Source: Nocardiopsis metallicus
GTDB lineage: Bacteria; Actinomycetota; Actinomycetes; Streptosporangiales; Streptosporangiaceae
Assembly (NCBI RefSeq): GCF_014201115.1
Contig: NZ_JACHDO010000001.1
Location: 1,116,001 to 1,180,000, forward strand
Length of the DNA stretch: 64,000 bases
Direction of reading: 5' to 3'
In this document: piece by piece, positions 1 through 9,806 of the stretch
Position numbering within the stretch: position 1 is the first letter of the stretch
Layout of the letters: each line of letters starts with the position of its first letter
Position numbers and translations under genes: made by a program
Notes under the pieces: model-generated
The model's input: only the letters and a program-made list of their open reading frames with translations
The model's database searches: none
Told to the model about the DNA's origin: nothing

Positions 1-211
1 GTCGGCAGAGGGGGCGTGAGAAGGGACGGAGAACCAAACACTGGCACGGATCACGGAATCGTGCTGAGGGCCTGTGGACAACTCCCGTCGCACCTCAGGG
101 CGGTACCGTCCGCGCACTCGGCCGGGGTCGGTGACCAACCGGACACGGACCGTCCGCGGAACAGGGTAGGAAGGACTCGGAAAAGCGACAGACAGACACG
201 GAGCCGCCCTT

Positions 212-1855
212 ATGGATTCCCGCGACCTCAGCCCCCTGGAACAGGGCGAGTTCCTCCAGGACCTCGCCCGGAGCCTCGTCTCCGTCATGCCGCGGGGCTG
301 GCAGCAGCTCACCTACCTGGCCCGGCCGATCGGTGGGCTCAACGAGCACGTGTTGGCGGTCCAGGGAGCGGACGGCCAGGTCAGCGAGGTCGAACTGCCC
401 GACGACGCCCACGTCAAGGCCACCGCGCTCAAGAAGGCGGGATTCCAGGAAGGCAAGGGATCATGGCTCTCGATGGTCATGTCCGTCCACCACTCCGGCC
501 AGATGAACGTCGAGTACAACCACGACGCCCAGCCGGACATCTCTCCCGTACCCAGCCCGCTGATCTACCTCCAGGAGCTGCGCCGCTTCCCCCGGCCGCA
601 GGACCAGATCCCGGACTGGATGCGGGAGCAGCTCCACCTGGCCCGGCAGATGGACGTGGCCGGGATGACCGAGGAGTTCTGCGCCGCCGTGGCGCAGGCC
701 TGCGCACGTGAAGGGCTGCACGCCGAGTACCTGCGGCCGAGCCATTTCCGGATCTCCGCCCCCGGGGCCGGTGTCCTGCTGGAGAGCGACCTGGCCACGA
801 CCATCGACAGCGCGCTCATCTCCCCGGCGGACCACCGGCCCGCGCTGGCCGCCCACTTCGCTGGTTACGTGGCCCGCCACGCACGGCGGCAGGGCCTTCT
901 CGGTGAGGCCCCGCACGCGCAGCCCGCGCCGTCGAACCAGGGGGCGCCCGGCGACCCGCTGTCGGTCGCACTCGTGTCGGCCTTTCGCGAGGGCGGTGCC
1001 CAGGCCTCCTTCCAGGATCCGAACACCCTGGTCCTCCGGCTCCAGGACGGTAACAACGCCAGCACGGACATCAGCGGCTTCCGCTCCCAGCTGGAGGGTG
1101 CCTCACCCGAGCAGATCGCCCAGCACACGTCCGGGTTCGCCCGGGCCGCCCTCGAACAGATCTCCCGTCAGGTCGCCCAGGGGCAACGCAACAACGAGGA
1201 GGGCGCCACCGCGGACTCCGGGAGGCTGCGGGTCCGCCTCTACCCGGTGAACGCCTTCCCCGAGGGCGTGCTGGACAAGCTGCTCTCCCGCCAGATCGCC
1301 CCGGGGCTGTGGCAGACCGTGGTCGTGGACAGCCCAGAGACCCTTCAACCGCTCTCACGCGTACACCACGAGCGGTCGGGCCGCCCCGACGGCGAGGTCT
1401 TCGCCGAAGCGGTGGCGGGCGCGCTGGGCGAGGCCGTCGAGGTGAGCGAACACGGCCTTGACGGGACCGAGGTCGTGCACATCGGTGCCCAGCACCCCTA
1501 CGTCGCGGCCCACGCCCACGCGCTGGACCGTTACGTGGGTGAGTCGCCCTACGGCTCCCTGGTCGCCTTCCCCGTGCCCGAGGTGATCCTCGCGCACCCG
1601 CTTGGCAAGGGCCACCCGATCGCTGCGATGGACCACCTGCAGGAGCTCGCCGCCCGCTTCACCGGGGACGCGGAGAAGCCGATCAGCCCCCAGCTGTACT
1701 GGTGGCACCCGAACTCGCGCGGCCGCGCCCAGGGCGAGCCGCTGGACCTGCGTCCGGTCGGGATCACCATGGACCACGAGAACAGGTCGGTGTCGCTGCA
1801 CACCGGTGACGAGGAGTTCGCCGCCCTGCTCAACTCCCTGACCCAGCAGGGCTGA
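212..1855 (+). CDS. Multidomain protein with YezG-like (DUF600) N-terminus
   Basis: A 547-residue cytoplasmic protein with no signal peptide or membrane segment. Residues about 5-135 resemble the YezG/DUF600 family (immunity proteins of polymorphic toxins): an early Trp-Gln-x-Leu-Thr-Tyr patch, a Gly-Ser-Trp before a Gln-Met-Asn-Val-Glu-Tyr-Asn strand, and a Leu-Arg-Arg-Phe-Pro-Arg ending. Two further repeats of a small alpha/beta fold seem to follow (about 145-220 and 245-315). The C-terminal 200 residues recall YtpQ/DUF1444-type proteins. The fusion suggests a scaffold of immunity-like folds rather than a plain immunity protein. No toxin gene is visible nearby in the window, but only about 200 bases upstream can be seen. 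The function is unknown and the domain calls are from memory of family patterns. Confidence 0.75.
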   Translation: MDSRDLSPLEQGEFLQDLARSLVSVMPRGWQQLTYLARPIGGLNEHVLAVQGADGQVSEVELPDDAHVKATALKKAGFQEGKGSWLSMVMSVHHSGQMNVEYNHDAQPDISPVPSPLIYLQELRRFPRPQDQIPDWMREQLHLARQMDVAGMTEEFCAAVAQACAREGLHAEYLRPSHFRISAPGAGVLLESDLATTIDSALISPADHRPALAAHFAGYVARHARRQGLLGEAPHAQPAPSNQGAPGDPLSVALVSAFREGGAQASFQDPNTLVLRLQDGNNASTDISGFRSQLEGASPEQIAQHTSGFARAALEQISRQVAQGQRNNEEGATADSGRLRVRLYPVNAFPEGVLDKLLSRQIAPGLWQTVVVDSPETLQPLSRVHHERSGRPDGEVFAEAVAGALGEAVEVSEHGLDGTEVVHIGAQHPYVAAHAHALDRYVGESPYGSLVAFPVPEVILAHPLGKGHPIAAMDHLQELAARFTGDAEKPISPQLYWWHPNSRGRAQGEPLDLRPVGITMDHENRSVSLHTGDEEFAALLNSLTQQG

Positions 1856-1953
1856 TCCCGATGGCAGCGGCCCCGGTCCGGGACGCCTCGCCCCGGGCCC
1901 TCGTGTGGCCGCCCGGCAGCAGGGGCGGGCCGGCCGGGTCGGGTCCTGGAGTC

Positions 1954-3342
1954 TCAGTGCGTGTCACGCAGGTGTTCGGCCAGGTCGCGGGCGCGCGCCG
2001 CGGTGGTCGAAACGGGGTGGTGGCGGGCCAGCGCGTCCAGGACCGGGAGGGCGTCGGGGTGGGCGCGCAGACGGACCGGGTCGGGGGAGTCGAGGAGGCT
2101 CCGCTCGACGTCGGGGGTTCCCTCGGCGGCCAGGAAGCCGGCCAGGTTCGTGTTGTCGGGGGGCATCGCCGCCGCGACCATGTCGATCACCACCCACGGC
2201 CCGTACTCGCCCAGGAGCCGGTCGATACCGCGCTGGCTGAGCATCCCGGAGGAGAGCAGGACGACCGCCGCCATGCTGGCGACGGCGGGCAGCGGTGAGT
2301 GGAGCAGGGAGCGCAGCTCGGGTTCGAGCTCGGAGCTGGTGGTGTTGAGCACCTGAGTCGCCACCCAGCGGCGCAGTGCCACACCGGGGCCGGAGACGAC
2401 CTCGGCGATCTGCCGCAGCGCCTCGGCGGGTCCGCGCCGGTCCAGCCATGGCCCGGCCTCGGCGAGGCGTTCCTCGAAGGGCAGCACGGACAGCGCGTCC
2501 AGGAATCGGGAGGCGCTGGCCCCGGCGAGGGTGTTCACGAGCGGGGCGTGGATGCCCACCTCCAGCAGGAGCCGACGGACCCCGTAGCGGCCCAGTGCGG
2601 TGAGTTCCACCGTGCAGTGACCGTGGCTCTCGCGGCCCGTGGCGGTGGCGGGGCGGTGGTCCAGTGCCACCGCCCCGGTGTCGGAGAGCTGCCACAGCAC
2701 GTGCAGCAGCAGGTCGCTGGCCCTGGACAGGGGCGGTAGGGGGCAGAGCAACGCCTCACGGGCCAGGGTGTCCAGGTCCGGGCGGGAACCGTCGGGGGCC
2801 TCGTACAGGTGGCGCAGCACCCCGGGCAGCAGGTCGGGACCGGTGGTGCCGGGGGCGGGCGGGTCGGGGTGGTCGAGGTCGCCCCGCGCGTTCTCGATGG
2901 TGTACTCGAACTCCCGGAACCACCAGCCCAGGACCTGCTCCGGATCGTGTATCCGATCCTCCAACCCCGGGGCCGGGCGGGCGTGGGCGTCGACGATCTC
3001 CACCAGGCCCAACCGCAGGGCCGCGGACCAGGGGACGACGAAGTGGGCGACCTCGGCCGCCGAGTGGAGCCCGCCGAGCCAGGTGGTGCGTTCGGCCGCG
3101 CGTCCGGGCAGGTCGGGCGGCCAGAGCGCGAATCTGGTGATCGCGGTGCGGGCGTCGTCGATGCCGGGCACCCCGTGGCGGGTCACGGGTGTGGCCGGGG
3201 CGCTCCAGCGGGCCAGGCTGAGGGCGTCGCACAGCAGTGGGGAGTCCAGGGCCAGGCGGGCCAGGGCTTCGGAGGGGAGCAGTGACACGGGCCTTGCGGC
3301 GAGGGGTGGGTGCTCCGGGTTTGACGGGTCATGAGAGGGCAC
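1954..3342 (-). CDS. Uncharacterised protein, paralogue of 7432-8829
   Basis: A protein of about 462 residues, unrecognised by name. A GTG start at 3342 was chosen because a GGGAG lies a few bases upstream and because the paralogue at 7432-8829 starts at the same place (both then run into Ala-Arg-Pro-Val-Ser-Leu-Leu-Pro). The reading frame stays open 52 codons further upstream, but that extension is not conserved. The N-terminal half has the Leu-Ala-Arg-Trp... Pro-Val-Thr...Gly-Val-Pro pattern shared with 7432-8829 and, more weakly, with 12006-13553. The C-terminal third looks like helical HEAT-type repeats (Ser-Leu-Leu-His-Ser, Leu-Ala-Arg-His-His-Pro). It diverges from the 3570 gene across a 227-bp gap, so the two may share a promoter region. 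Confidence 0.8.
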   Translation of the reverse strand: MPSHDPSNPEHPPLAARPVSLLPSEALARLALDSPLLCDALSLARWSAPATPVTRHGVPGIDDARTAITRFALWPPDLPGRAAERTTWLGGLHSAAEVAHFVVPWSAALRLGLVEIVDAHARPAPGLEDRIHDPEQVLGWWFREFEYTIENARGDLDHPDPPAPGTTGPDLLPGVLRHLYEAPDGSRPDLDTLAREALLCPLPPLSRASDLLLHVLWQLSDTGAVALDHRPATATGRESHGHCTVELTALGRYGVRRLLLEVGIHAPLVNTLAGASASRFLDALSVLPFEERLAEAGPWLDRRGPAEALRQIAEVVSGPGVALRRWVATQVLNTTSSELEPELRSLLHSPLPAVASMAAVVLLSSGMLSQRGIDRLLGEYGPWVVIDMVAAAMPPDNTNLAGFLAAEGTPDVERSLLDSPDPVRLRAHPDALPVLDALARHHPVSTTAARARDLAEHLRDTH

Positions 3343-3569
3343 GTCCGCTCCCGGTTTCTTCTCAAGGGTTCTGCGTGAACACCTCTTGTACCGCCCTGGC
3401 CCGGGGCGGTGTGGTGGTTTCGCACAGATCGGTACGAACCCGGGAGCCGGTGGTGCACCCTGTGGCCCGTTTCGCCCGCCGAGGTGCCGATCCTCCACTC
3501 GGGCGCGGTTTGTCCACAGATCGCCGGGCGGGCGGTGTGCCCTGCGCCCGCGGTGTCTAGGCTGAGTGG

Positions 3570-5516
3570 ATGGACCGTCGTGCAGCGCTGGAGTCCCATG
3601 TTCGCTCGATGCCGCCGGAACGGATCGCGGATCTGCTCGCCACCCTCACCGAAGGGGTGGTCAGGTATGCCCGGGCCACACCGCAGACGCTCCTGCACCT
3701 GCTGCCGCTCCTGGCCTACCGGCCCAGAGCCTTCGAACGCCTCACCCTCGCCCACCACCAGGTGATCTACGCGGCGGTGGGGCTGGCCGAGGACCAGAAC
3801 GACCTGCGCACCGTCGACGACCAGGAACAGTTCCGCCAGGCAATGCTCCGCCGGGAGGCGCCGCCCTACTACCAGGAGCCGGGACGGGTGGACCACGAAG
3901 CGCTGTTGGCGAAGCTGGACGCCGACCGCCCCGGGCTCGCCCGGGTCCGGGCGGAGGAGACCATCGCCGACCTGGTCGCCCTGGTTTTCCTGTGGCCGGA
4001 CGGGGAGGGCGGCTACCACCTGCTCGACGACGCCTTCGACCAGTTCGGCCTGCCCCGGGAACCCCCTTCGGTGGCGAAGGGGCTGGGGGAGTTCGACTTC
4101 GCCGGGGTGCGCAGGATCGCCCTGACCCTGGGGCTGGATCCCACGGGTGAATGGGACGCCATGACCGATGAGGTCGGCGCGGTCCTGCGCACACCCGAAC
4201 GGGTGCGGAGCCTGTTCCGGGATGCCCAGCACGACGTCGTTCACCAGTTGCTCGGCTACGCGTTCCTGGGCACGGAGGCGCGCACCTTCCTGATCAGGGC
4301 GGCGGGGGGCCCGTTCCACTTCCCGGCGGACGGTACCGGCGATCCGGACCTGGACTGGGCGATCGAGCGGGGTCTGCTGATGCCCTCGGACGCGCTCAGC
4401 GACAGGCTCGTCATGCCGCGCGAGGTGGCTCTGGCGATCCGGCGCGCCCATCCCTGGCCGTTCAACCCGGCACCGCAGGCGGTGGTGGGGGTACCGGTGG
4501 AGCGGATGATGCCCGGTGGCGGCTCGGACGTGGCCGAGGGCTCCCGGCGGGCGTTGACCGCCCTGGCCGGGGCCGACACCCGGCTGTTGGCCGCGTGCGC
4601 CGAACGGCCTCCGCAACTTCGCAAGGACGGCCTGCTCATGAAGCGGGAGCGCAAGAGGCTCACCAAGGCGGCGGGCCGGGACGAGGACCTGGCCAGGGTC
4701 TGGGTGGAGGCAGCAGCGGTGCTGGGGCTCCTGGACCACGGGCACGGCCGGATCGTGCTGACCGAGCGGGCCGAGATCTGGCGGGAGCACGACACCGAGA
4801 CCAGGCTGGCCGCGCTGCTGGAGGCCTGGACGGGGACGGAGGACGCGGCGTGGTGCTGGCCGAGTCCGGAGAGCCCGCCCAGGAGCAAGGGCCGGGACCG
4901 CAACGGACGGGCCCGGGTGCGCTGGGCGCTGGCCGGCTCGCTCAACCACCTGCCCTGGGGGACCAGCACCGGGGTGGTCGGCCACCGGCTGTTGGCGGAG
5001 CGGGCCCAGGGGCAGGAACTGCGGACGGGCGCGCAGTGGTTGCTCGCTGCGGTCACCTGGTACCAGCCGACCGTGGAGACCGAGGCGGGTACGGAGGGCA
5101 GGGTGATTCGGGCGCTGTGCGAGGCGGAGGCGCTGGGGGTGGTCTACGGCGGTGCGACCACCGAGGTCGGCCGCGCGCTGTCCGAGCACTGTCGGCGGAG
5201 CTGGGAGCCCTGGCCGAGGGCGGACGGGGAGCTGGTGGCGTCGGTGCGTCGCACCCTGGGGCTGGACTGGTCGGAGGAAGGGCCGCAGGGAGTGTGGGGA
5301 TCCGGATCGGCGGGCCCGGAAGGCCGGTACGACCGGGGCGAACGAGCCGGCCGGACCGTGACCGGGCAAGGCCGGGAGCCCGGCGCGGAGCACGGGGAAG
5401 CGGACGGGACCGGGGCGGGGCGGGAGCGAGGGCTCGGTTTCGCCGCTCCCGGGGAGGAAGAGCACCGGGAGCTCAGAGAGGTGGCCCGCAGGCTCTTCGG
5501 GGAGGAATGGACCTGA
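3570..5516 (+). CDS. Large uncharacterised cytoplasmic protein
   Basis: A 648-residue soluble protein that I do not recognise. It starts with a region rich in Leu, Arg and Pro (Pro-Glu-Arg-Ile-Ala-Asp-Leu-Leu) that could be helical repeats. Residues about 330-470 look like a winged-helix pair (Arg-Lys-Asp-Gly-Leu-Leu-Met-Lys followed by Leu-Thr-Lys-Ala-Ala-Gly), recalling helicase-associated actinobacterial proteins, but no helicase motif is present. The last 80 residues are low-complexity Gly/Glu/Arg. It sits between two paralogous genes (1954-3342 and 7432-8829) on the other strand, with gltS also between. It diverges from the first of them, which hints at joint regulation. ATG start at 3570. 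Confidence 0.75.
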   Translation: MDRRAALESHVRSMPPERIADLLATLTEGVVRYARATPQTLLHLLPLLAYRPRAFERLTLAHHQVIYAAVGLAEDQNDLRTVDDQEQFRQAMLRREAPPYYQEPGRVDHEALLAKLDADRPGLARVRAEETIADLVALVFLWPDGEGGYHLLDDAFDQFGLPREPPSVAKGLGEFDFAGVRRIALTLGLDPTGEWDAMTDEVGAVLRTPERVRSLFRDAQHDVVHQLLGYAFLGTEARTFLIRAAGGPFHFPADGTGDPDLDWAIERGLLMPSDALSDRLVMPREVALAIRRAHPWPFNPAPQAVVGVPVERMMPGGGSDVAEGSRRALTALAGADTRLLAACAERPPQLRKDGLLMKRERKRLTKAAGRDEDLARVWVEAAAVLGLLDHGHGRIVLTERAEIWREHDTETRLAALLEAWTGTEDAAWCWPSPESPPRSKGRDRNGRARVRWALAGSLNHLPWGTSTGVVGHRLLAERAQGQELRTGAQWLLAAVTWYQPTVETEAGTEGRVIRALCEAEALGVVYGGATTEVGRALSEHCRRSWEPWPRADGELVASVRRTLGLDWSEEGPQGVWGSGSAGPEGRYDRGERAGRTVTGQGREPGAEHGEADGTGAGRERGLGFAAPGEEEHRELREVARRLFGEEWT

Positions 5517-5935
5517 GGGGCCGCGTAGTGCGGGCATGATCATCCTCACCGTGATTTCTGGCTGTGGTGGTGTGTGGGTTCCGGGCGCGCGGGTAGTCGA
5601 CCACACCTCCGTGCAGGGGCTGGAGCGTGAAAGCGCCAACAGCAGCGGTTCTCTGTTTCCCAGGGTTTCCTGCCGGTAACAAGACTTTCGGTAGTGTTCC
5701 GGCTCCGGGACGACAGCGGTGCTTTGCCGCCCCGCCACCCTGTCTTGGTGACTTCGTGACCGTGTGTAGGATTCCCCAAGCGTTCGCGTAAGTTGAGCCA
5801 CTTCCGTACGCGATCTACCTCCCAGCCACACAGCCCTTGTGCGTTCGTGCGCCCTTTCCGGGCCCGCGCGTCCAGGGGCGCACCTATGCCCCTTGCCGCC
5901 CCTGCGCGCCCGCGGGACCGTTTTGAGAGGTAGAT
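5517..5935. other. 419-bp intergenic stretch before gltS
   Basis: No gene is supported on either strand. The likely gltS promoter must lie here. A short inverted repeat at 5786-5811 (GCGTA...TACGC with an inner AGT...ACT) is about 125 bp before gltS. It could be an operator or chance. The gltS ribosome-binding site GAGAGGT ends about 6 bases before the ATG. Confidence 0.5.
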
Positions 5936-7414
5936 ATGTCCCCTGACACCGTTGGCCTCGCGCTCCTCCTCCTAGGGGCGTTGCTGCTGATCTCCAAGCT
6001 CGTCCGGGTCAAGTGGAAGCTGACACAGAAGCTCTACCTGCCGAGCTCGATCATCGGCGGCGGTATCGCGCTGCTGCTCGGCCCCGACATCTTCGGCTGG
6101 GCCATGGGGCTGCTCGCCGACCGGGGCATCGCGGTGGGCTTCGCGGAGCGGGCGGCCGAGGGCGGCCTGTTCGGGGTGGACATCATGTCGGTCTGGGCCG
6201 CGCTGCCCGGCCTGCTCATCTCGGTGGTCTTCGCCAGCCTCTTCCTGGGCAAGCGCATGCCCAGGATGCGCGAGGCGGTCGACCTCGCCGGGCCCAACCT
6301 CTCCTTCGGCATCACCGTGGCCAGCGGTCAGTACGTCATCGGCCTGCTGCTTGCCCTGCTGGTCCTGGCGCCCTTCTTCAACGTCCCGGTGATCTCCGGC
6401 GCGCTGATCGAGATCGGTTTCCTCGGCGGTCACGGCACCGCCGCCGGACTGGGCAACACCTTCGAACAGGTCGGCTGGGCAGAGGGCCAGGACCTGGCTC
6501 TGGGCATGGCCACCGTCGGTCTGCTCTCCGGGGTGATCATCGGCATCATCCTGATCAACTGGGGTGCGCGCCGCGGTAAGACCAGCGTGATCAGTGCCGA
6601 CAACAAGGGCACCGACCGCGAGCAGGCCGGTCTGATCGAGCGCGAGAACCGCACCGCCGGTTCGACCATGACGGTCCACCCGTCGTCGATGGACCCGCTG
6701 ACCCTGCACTTCGGCCTGGTGGCCCTCGCGGTGATCATCGGCCAGCTCATCCTGTCCGCCCTCCAGTGGGTCGAGCAGGCCGTGTGGGCCGACTCCATCG
6801 AGATCGTGGCCTACGTGCCGCTGTTCCCGCTGGCGATGATCGGCGGCATCGTCGTGCAGATGTTCGTCGACCGCTTCGACAAGAACCACCTCGTCGACGA
6901 GAAGTCGGTGGAGCGCATCCAGGGCCTGTCCCTGGACGTGCTCATCATCGCCGCGATGGCGACCCTGTCCCTCCAGGCCATCGCCGACAACATCGCCACG
7001 TTCGCGATCCTCTCCGCCGCCGGCGTCCTGTGGTGCCTGTTCGCCTTCCTCTTCCTGGCGCCGCGGATCATGCCGAACTTCTGGTTCGAGCGCGGTATCG
7101 GCGAGTTCGGCCAGTCCATGGGCGTCACCTCCACCGGCATGGTGCTCATGCGCGTGGTCGACCCCGAGGCCAAGACGCCCGCCTACCCGGCGTTCGGGTA
7201 CAAGCAGCTCGTCTTCGAGCCCTTCTTCGGCGGTGGTCTGGTCACCGCTGCCGCGATCCCGCTGATCGTCAGCCCGCTGGTCGGACCGTGGGGCTTCCTG
7301 GCCATCATGACCGCGACGATGATCGCCTCGCTGTTCTTCGGCCTGGTCGTGCTCAGGCGCAGGCGCCGCAAGGAGGAGGAGCGCGCGGAGCGCGAACGCG
7401 TCTCGGCGGGCTGA
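5936..7414 (+). CDS. gltS: Sodium/glutamate symporter (GltS/ESS family)
   Basis: A 492-residue integral membrane protein of the ESS (GltS) family, which imports glutamate with sodium across the cytoplasmic membrane. It has about ten to twelve hydrophobic segments in two halves separated by a polar loop near residues 205-245. The Gly-Gly-His-Gly-Thr signature that lines the substrate path in GltS is present near residue 165 (Leu-Gly-Gly-His-Gly-Thr-Ala-Ala-Gly-Leu). It is longer than the E. coli protein (about 400 residues), mostly through the central loop and a charged Arg/Glu C-terminal tail. The start is supported by GAGAGGT upstream. It is monocistronic and converges with 7432-8829, 17 bases away. 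Specificity for glutamate is inferred from the family; related actinobacterial members are little studied. Confidence 0.88.
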   Translation: MSPDTVGLALLLLGALLLISKLVRVKWKLTQKLYLPSSIIGGGIALLLGPDIFGWAMGLLADRGIAVGFAERAAEGGLFGVDIMSVWAALPGLLISVVFASLFLGKRMPRMREAVDLAGPNLSFGITVASGQYVIGLLLALLVLAPFFNVPVISGALIEIGFLGGHGTAAGLGNTFEQVGWAEGQDLALGMATVGLLSGVIIGIILINWGARRGKTSVISADNKGTDREQAGLIERENRTAGSTMTVHPSSMDPLTLHFGLVALAVIIGQLILSALQWVEQAVWADSIEIVAYVPLFPLAMIGGIVVQMFVDRFDKNHLVDEKSVERIQGLSLDVLIIAAMATLSLQAIADNIATFAILSAAGVLWCLFAFLFLAPRIMPNFWFERGIGEFGQSMGVTSTGMVLMRVVDPEAKTPAYPAFGYKQLVFEPFFGGGLVTAAAIPLIVSPLVGPWGFLAIMTATMIASLFFGLVVLRRRRRKEEERAERERVSAG

Positions 7415-7431
7415 CGGTCTCAGAGCTGGCC

Positions 7432-8829
7432 TCAGGGCCGGGGCGGGGCGTGCGCCTCGGCCGCCCTGGCCCTGGCCGCGATCGACGGGTCCGGGTGGTG
7501 CCGCCCCAGGACCCGCAGGACCTCGCGGGTGTCGGGGTGCTCGGGCTGCCAGAGCCGGGTGACGTCACCCAGCAGGAAGCGGTCGATGCCCTCGGCCGCC
7601 TCGGAGACCAGGAACGACTTCAACCCGGTCTCGCCCAGGCAGGTGGCGGCGGCGAACATGTCGATGGCGGTCCAGCGGCCGAACTCGGCGGTGAGCCGCG
7701 CCCGTTCCGCGTCCGAGAGCATCCGGGAGGCCAGCAGGACCGCCGAGGCCAGGCTGGAGACGGTCGGGTCCGCGCTGTGGAGCAGTGCGTACAGGTCCGG
7801 TTCGATCCGGGAGCTGATAGTGCCCAGCGCCATGGTGGCGTTCCACCGGCGCAGGGCCAGCCCGGCCCCGGAGGAGGCGGCGACGATCTCCCGTAGCGCC
7901 TGCTGGGGGGCGCGCGCGTCCAGCCACGCGGTGAGTGCGACGAGCTGGCCGTCCGGGGAGAAGTCGGCCAGGGCGTCGAGGAACTCGTCGGCGTCGAGCC
8001 GGATGAACTCCTCGGTCAGCGGGGCGGACTGTTCCTCGGCGAGGAGGATCTGGCGGATCCCGAACCGGCCGAGGTCGGTGAGTTGCACCCAGGCAGGCCC
8101 CGGGCGGTGGCCGTGCGCGCCGGAGGTATCGGACCACGGGTCGTGCCAGGGGTCGTGCCAGCCCATGGAGACCGCTCCGGCGTCCGCGAGCTGCACCAGG
8201 GCCCTGGTCAGCAGCACGGTGCTCCAGGCCGGGCAGCGAGAGGGTAGGTAGTGGGTCTCCCGGGCGGGCAGGACCTCCTGCGTGACCAGCCGCAACGGGA
8301 TCCGGGCTCCGTTGGGGGACTCGTAGAGGCGGCCCAGCGCGGTGTGCGGTTCCAGCCCGGCGGTGCCGCGCAGCGCGCGATCCACGCACAGGTGGAAGGC
8401 GAGCGTCCACCACCGCAGGATCCGGCCGGTGGAGCCGAGCCAGTGCTCCAGCTCCGGGGCGGGCCGGGCCTGTCCGGTCTCGCACTCGATCATGCCCAGG
8501 TGCTGAGCGGTGCGCCAGGTGGCGAGGAACTCCTCGGCCTGGGAGACGGAGTCGAGCTGCTCGGTCCAGATCTCACGCTGTTCCCGGTCCCGGCACAGGG
8601 CCCGCGGCCACAGCCCGAACTCTTCGATCGCCACGCGGACGTCGGCCAGGTCCGGTACGCCGTCCACGTCCACCGGGGTGACCGGCCCGCACCAGCGGGC
8701 GAGACCGACCGCGGTGCGCATCAGACGGCTGGACAGGGCTCTGTGGGCGAGTTCCTCGGTGGGCAGTAGGGACACCGGTCGGGCCGCGAACCGACGGTGG
8801 GACGGCGCCTCCGGGTGGTGGGATGACAT
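7432..8829 (-). CDS. Uncharacterised protein, paralogue of 1954-3342
   Basis: A 465-residue protein clearly homologous over its whole length to the product of 1954-3342. Shared blocks include Ala-Arg-Pro-Val-Ser-Leu-Leu-Pro near the start, Leu-Ala-Arg-Trp...Thr-Pro-Val, Arg-Pro-Ala-Pro-Glu-Leu-Glu, Ala-Leu-Arg-Arg-Trp and the C-terminal Val-Leu...Leu-Gly-Arg-His-His-Pro. The ATG at 8829 was chosen over the upstream-extended frame because it matches the paralogue and has a G-rich ribosome-binding stretch before it. No catalytic motif, signal peptide or membrane span is visible. The C-terminal third is probably an all-helical repeat. Its function is unknown. Confidence 0.8.
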   Translation of the reverse strand: MSSHHPEAPSHRRFAARPVSLLPTEELAHRALSSRLMRTAVGLARWCGPVTPVDVDGVPDLADVRVAIEEFGLWPRALCRDREQREIWTEQLDSVSQAEEFLATWRTAQHLGMIECETGQARPAPELEHWLGSTGRILRWWTLAFHLCVDRALRGTAGLEPHTALGRLYESPNGARIPLRLVTQEVLPARETHYLPSRCPAWSTVLLTRALVQLADAGAVSMGWHDPWHDPWSDTSGAHGHRPGPAWVQLTDLGRFGIRQILLAEEQSAPLTEEFIRLDADEFLDALADFSPDGQLVALTAWLDARAPQQALREIVAASSGAGLALRRWNATMALGTISSRIEPDLYALLHSADPTVSSLASAVLLASRMLSDAERARLTAEFGRWTAIDMFAAATCLGETGLKSFLVSEAAEGIDRFLLGDVTRLWQPEHPDTREVLRVLGRHHPDPSIAARARAAEAHAPPRP

Positions 8830-9068
8830 CTGTGCCCCCGCGTTTCTCCTCGCGTCGAGTTTCCTTCCCTTGTACAGCGAGTCCGAGGGGCCGTGGTGTG
8901 GTTTCGAGGACATCGTGGCGAAAGCGTCGTCGAAAGAGGTTTTCGGATACCGGGACATGAGGGGTGGTCGGCGGAAAAACCCGGATTCTGGTTCCGTTAA
9001 CGATCTGTCCGTGACCTGCTTCCCGCACGTCCTGGCCTTCCGGGGTGGATTCGCCGGAGTTCGCTGTA

Positions 9069-9806
9069 TCAGCGCAGGTGGGAAGCGCCGTTCAGGTCCA
9101 GGATCGCCCCCGAGGACCAAGTCGCCTCGGGAGAGGCCAGGTAGCGCACGGCCGCGGCGATCTCCTCGGGCTCCGCCACCCGACCGAACGGGCTCTGCGC
9201 GCGGACTTCGTCATTGACCCGCTCGGCCACGCGCTCGGTCGCCACGAACCCGGGGGCCACGGAGGCGACCGTGATGCCGTGCGGGGCCAGGGCGACCGCC
9301 AACGACTGGCCGAGTGAGTGCAGGGCGGCCTTGCTGGCCCCGTAGGCGGGGTGGTCCGGTTCGCCCTTGAAGGCGCCGCGCGAACCGACGTTGACGATGT
9401 GCCCTTCGGCGCCCCGGTCGATCATGTGCCGGGCGACGAGGTAGGAGACGTTGGCCGCACCGAACACGTTGACGTCCACGGTCTCGCGCCAGGCCGTCTG
9501 CCAGTCCGCGTAGGAGGTGTCGGCGATCGGATGGGGCAGATTGACCGCGGCGTTGTTGACCAGCACGTCCACACCGCCCAGCTCCTCCACCGCCCGCTCG
9601 ACCAGCGCGGCGGCGGCATCGGGGTCACGTAGGTCGGCCCCGACCAGCACGTGCCCCTGTCCGGGGAGCGCCGCCAGGGTGGCCTCCGCCTCCTCCCGGC
9701 GGTTGCCGTAGTGCACGGCGATCCGATCGCCCGCCTCGGCGAAGGTGGTCGCGACCGCCCGGCCGATCCCCCGGGCGGCACCGGTGACCAGCACGTTGCG
9801 ACTCAT
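9069..9806 (-). CDS. Short-chain dehydrogenase/reductase
   Basis: A 245-residue classical SDR with a Rossmann fold. The cofactor motif Thr-Gly-Ala-Ala-Arg-Gly-Ile-Gly occupies residues 8-15, followed by Asn-Asn-Ala near residue 87, a catalytic Ser in Val-Gly-Ser-Arg-Gly and the Tyr-Gly-Ala-Ser-Lys catalytic motif near residue 155. The His-Tyr-Gly-Asn-Arg-Arg after the second strand suggests NADP(H). The length and the C-terminal Gly-Ala-Ile-Leu-Asp-Leu-Asn-Gly-Ala match FabG-like members. The substrate cannot be told from sequence. It stands alone, so no pathway is implied by neighbours. Confidence 0.9.
   Translation of the reverse strand: MSRNVLVTGAARGIGRAVATTFAEAGDRIAVHYGNRREEAEATLAALPGQGHVLVGADLRDPDAAAALVERAVEELGGVDVLVNNAAVNLPHPIADTSYADWQTAWRETVDVNVFGAANVSYLVARHMIDRGAEGHIVNVGSRGAFKGEPDHPAYGASKAALHSLGQSLAVALAPHGITVASVAPGFVATERVAERVNDEVRAQSPFGRVAEPEEIAAAVRYLASPEATWSSGAILDLNGASHLR

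Noticed and set aside
5786..5811. Inverted repeat upstream of gltS as a riboswitch or operator
   Set aside because: Arms are only five bases with a broken inner pair. No known riboswitch core was seen; kept only as a note.
3343..5831. Long minus-strand frame over the 648-aa gene
   Set aside because: Composition (Arg, Pro, Gly, Leu) is that of a shadow frame; the plus-strand protein is the plausible one.
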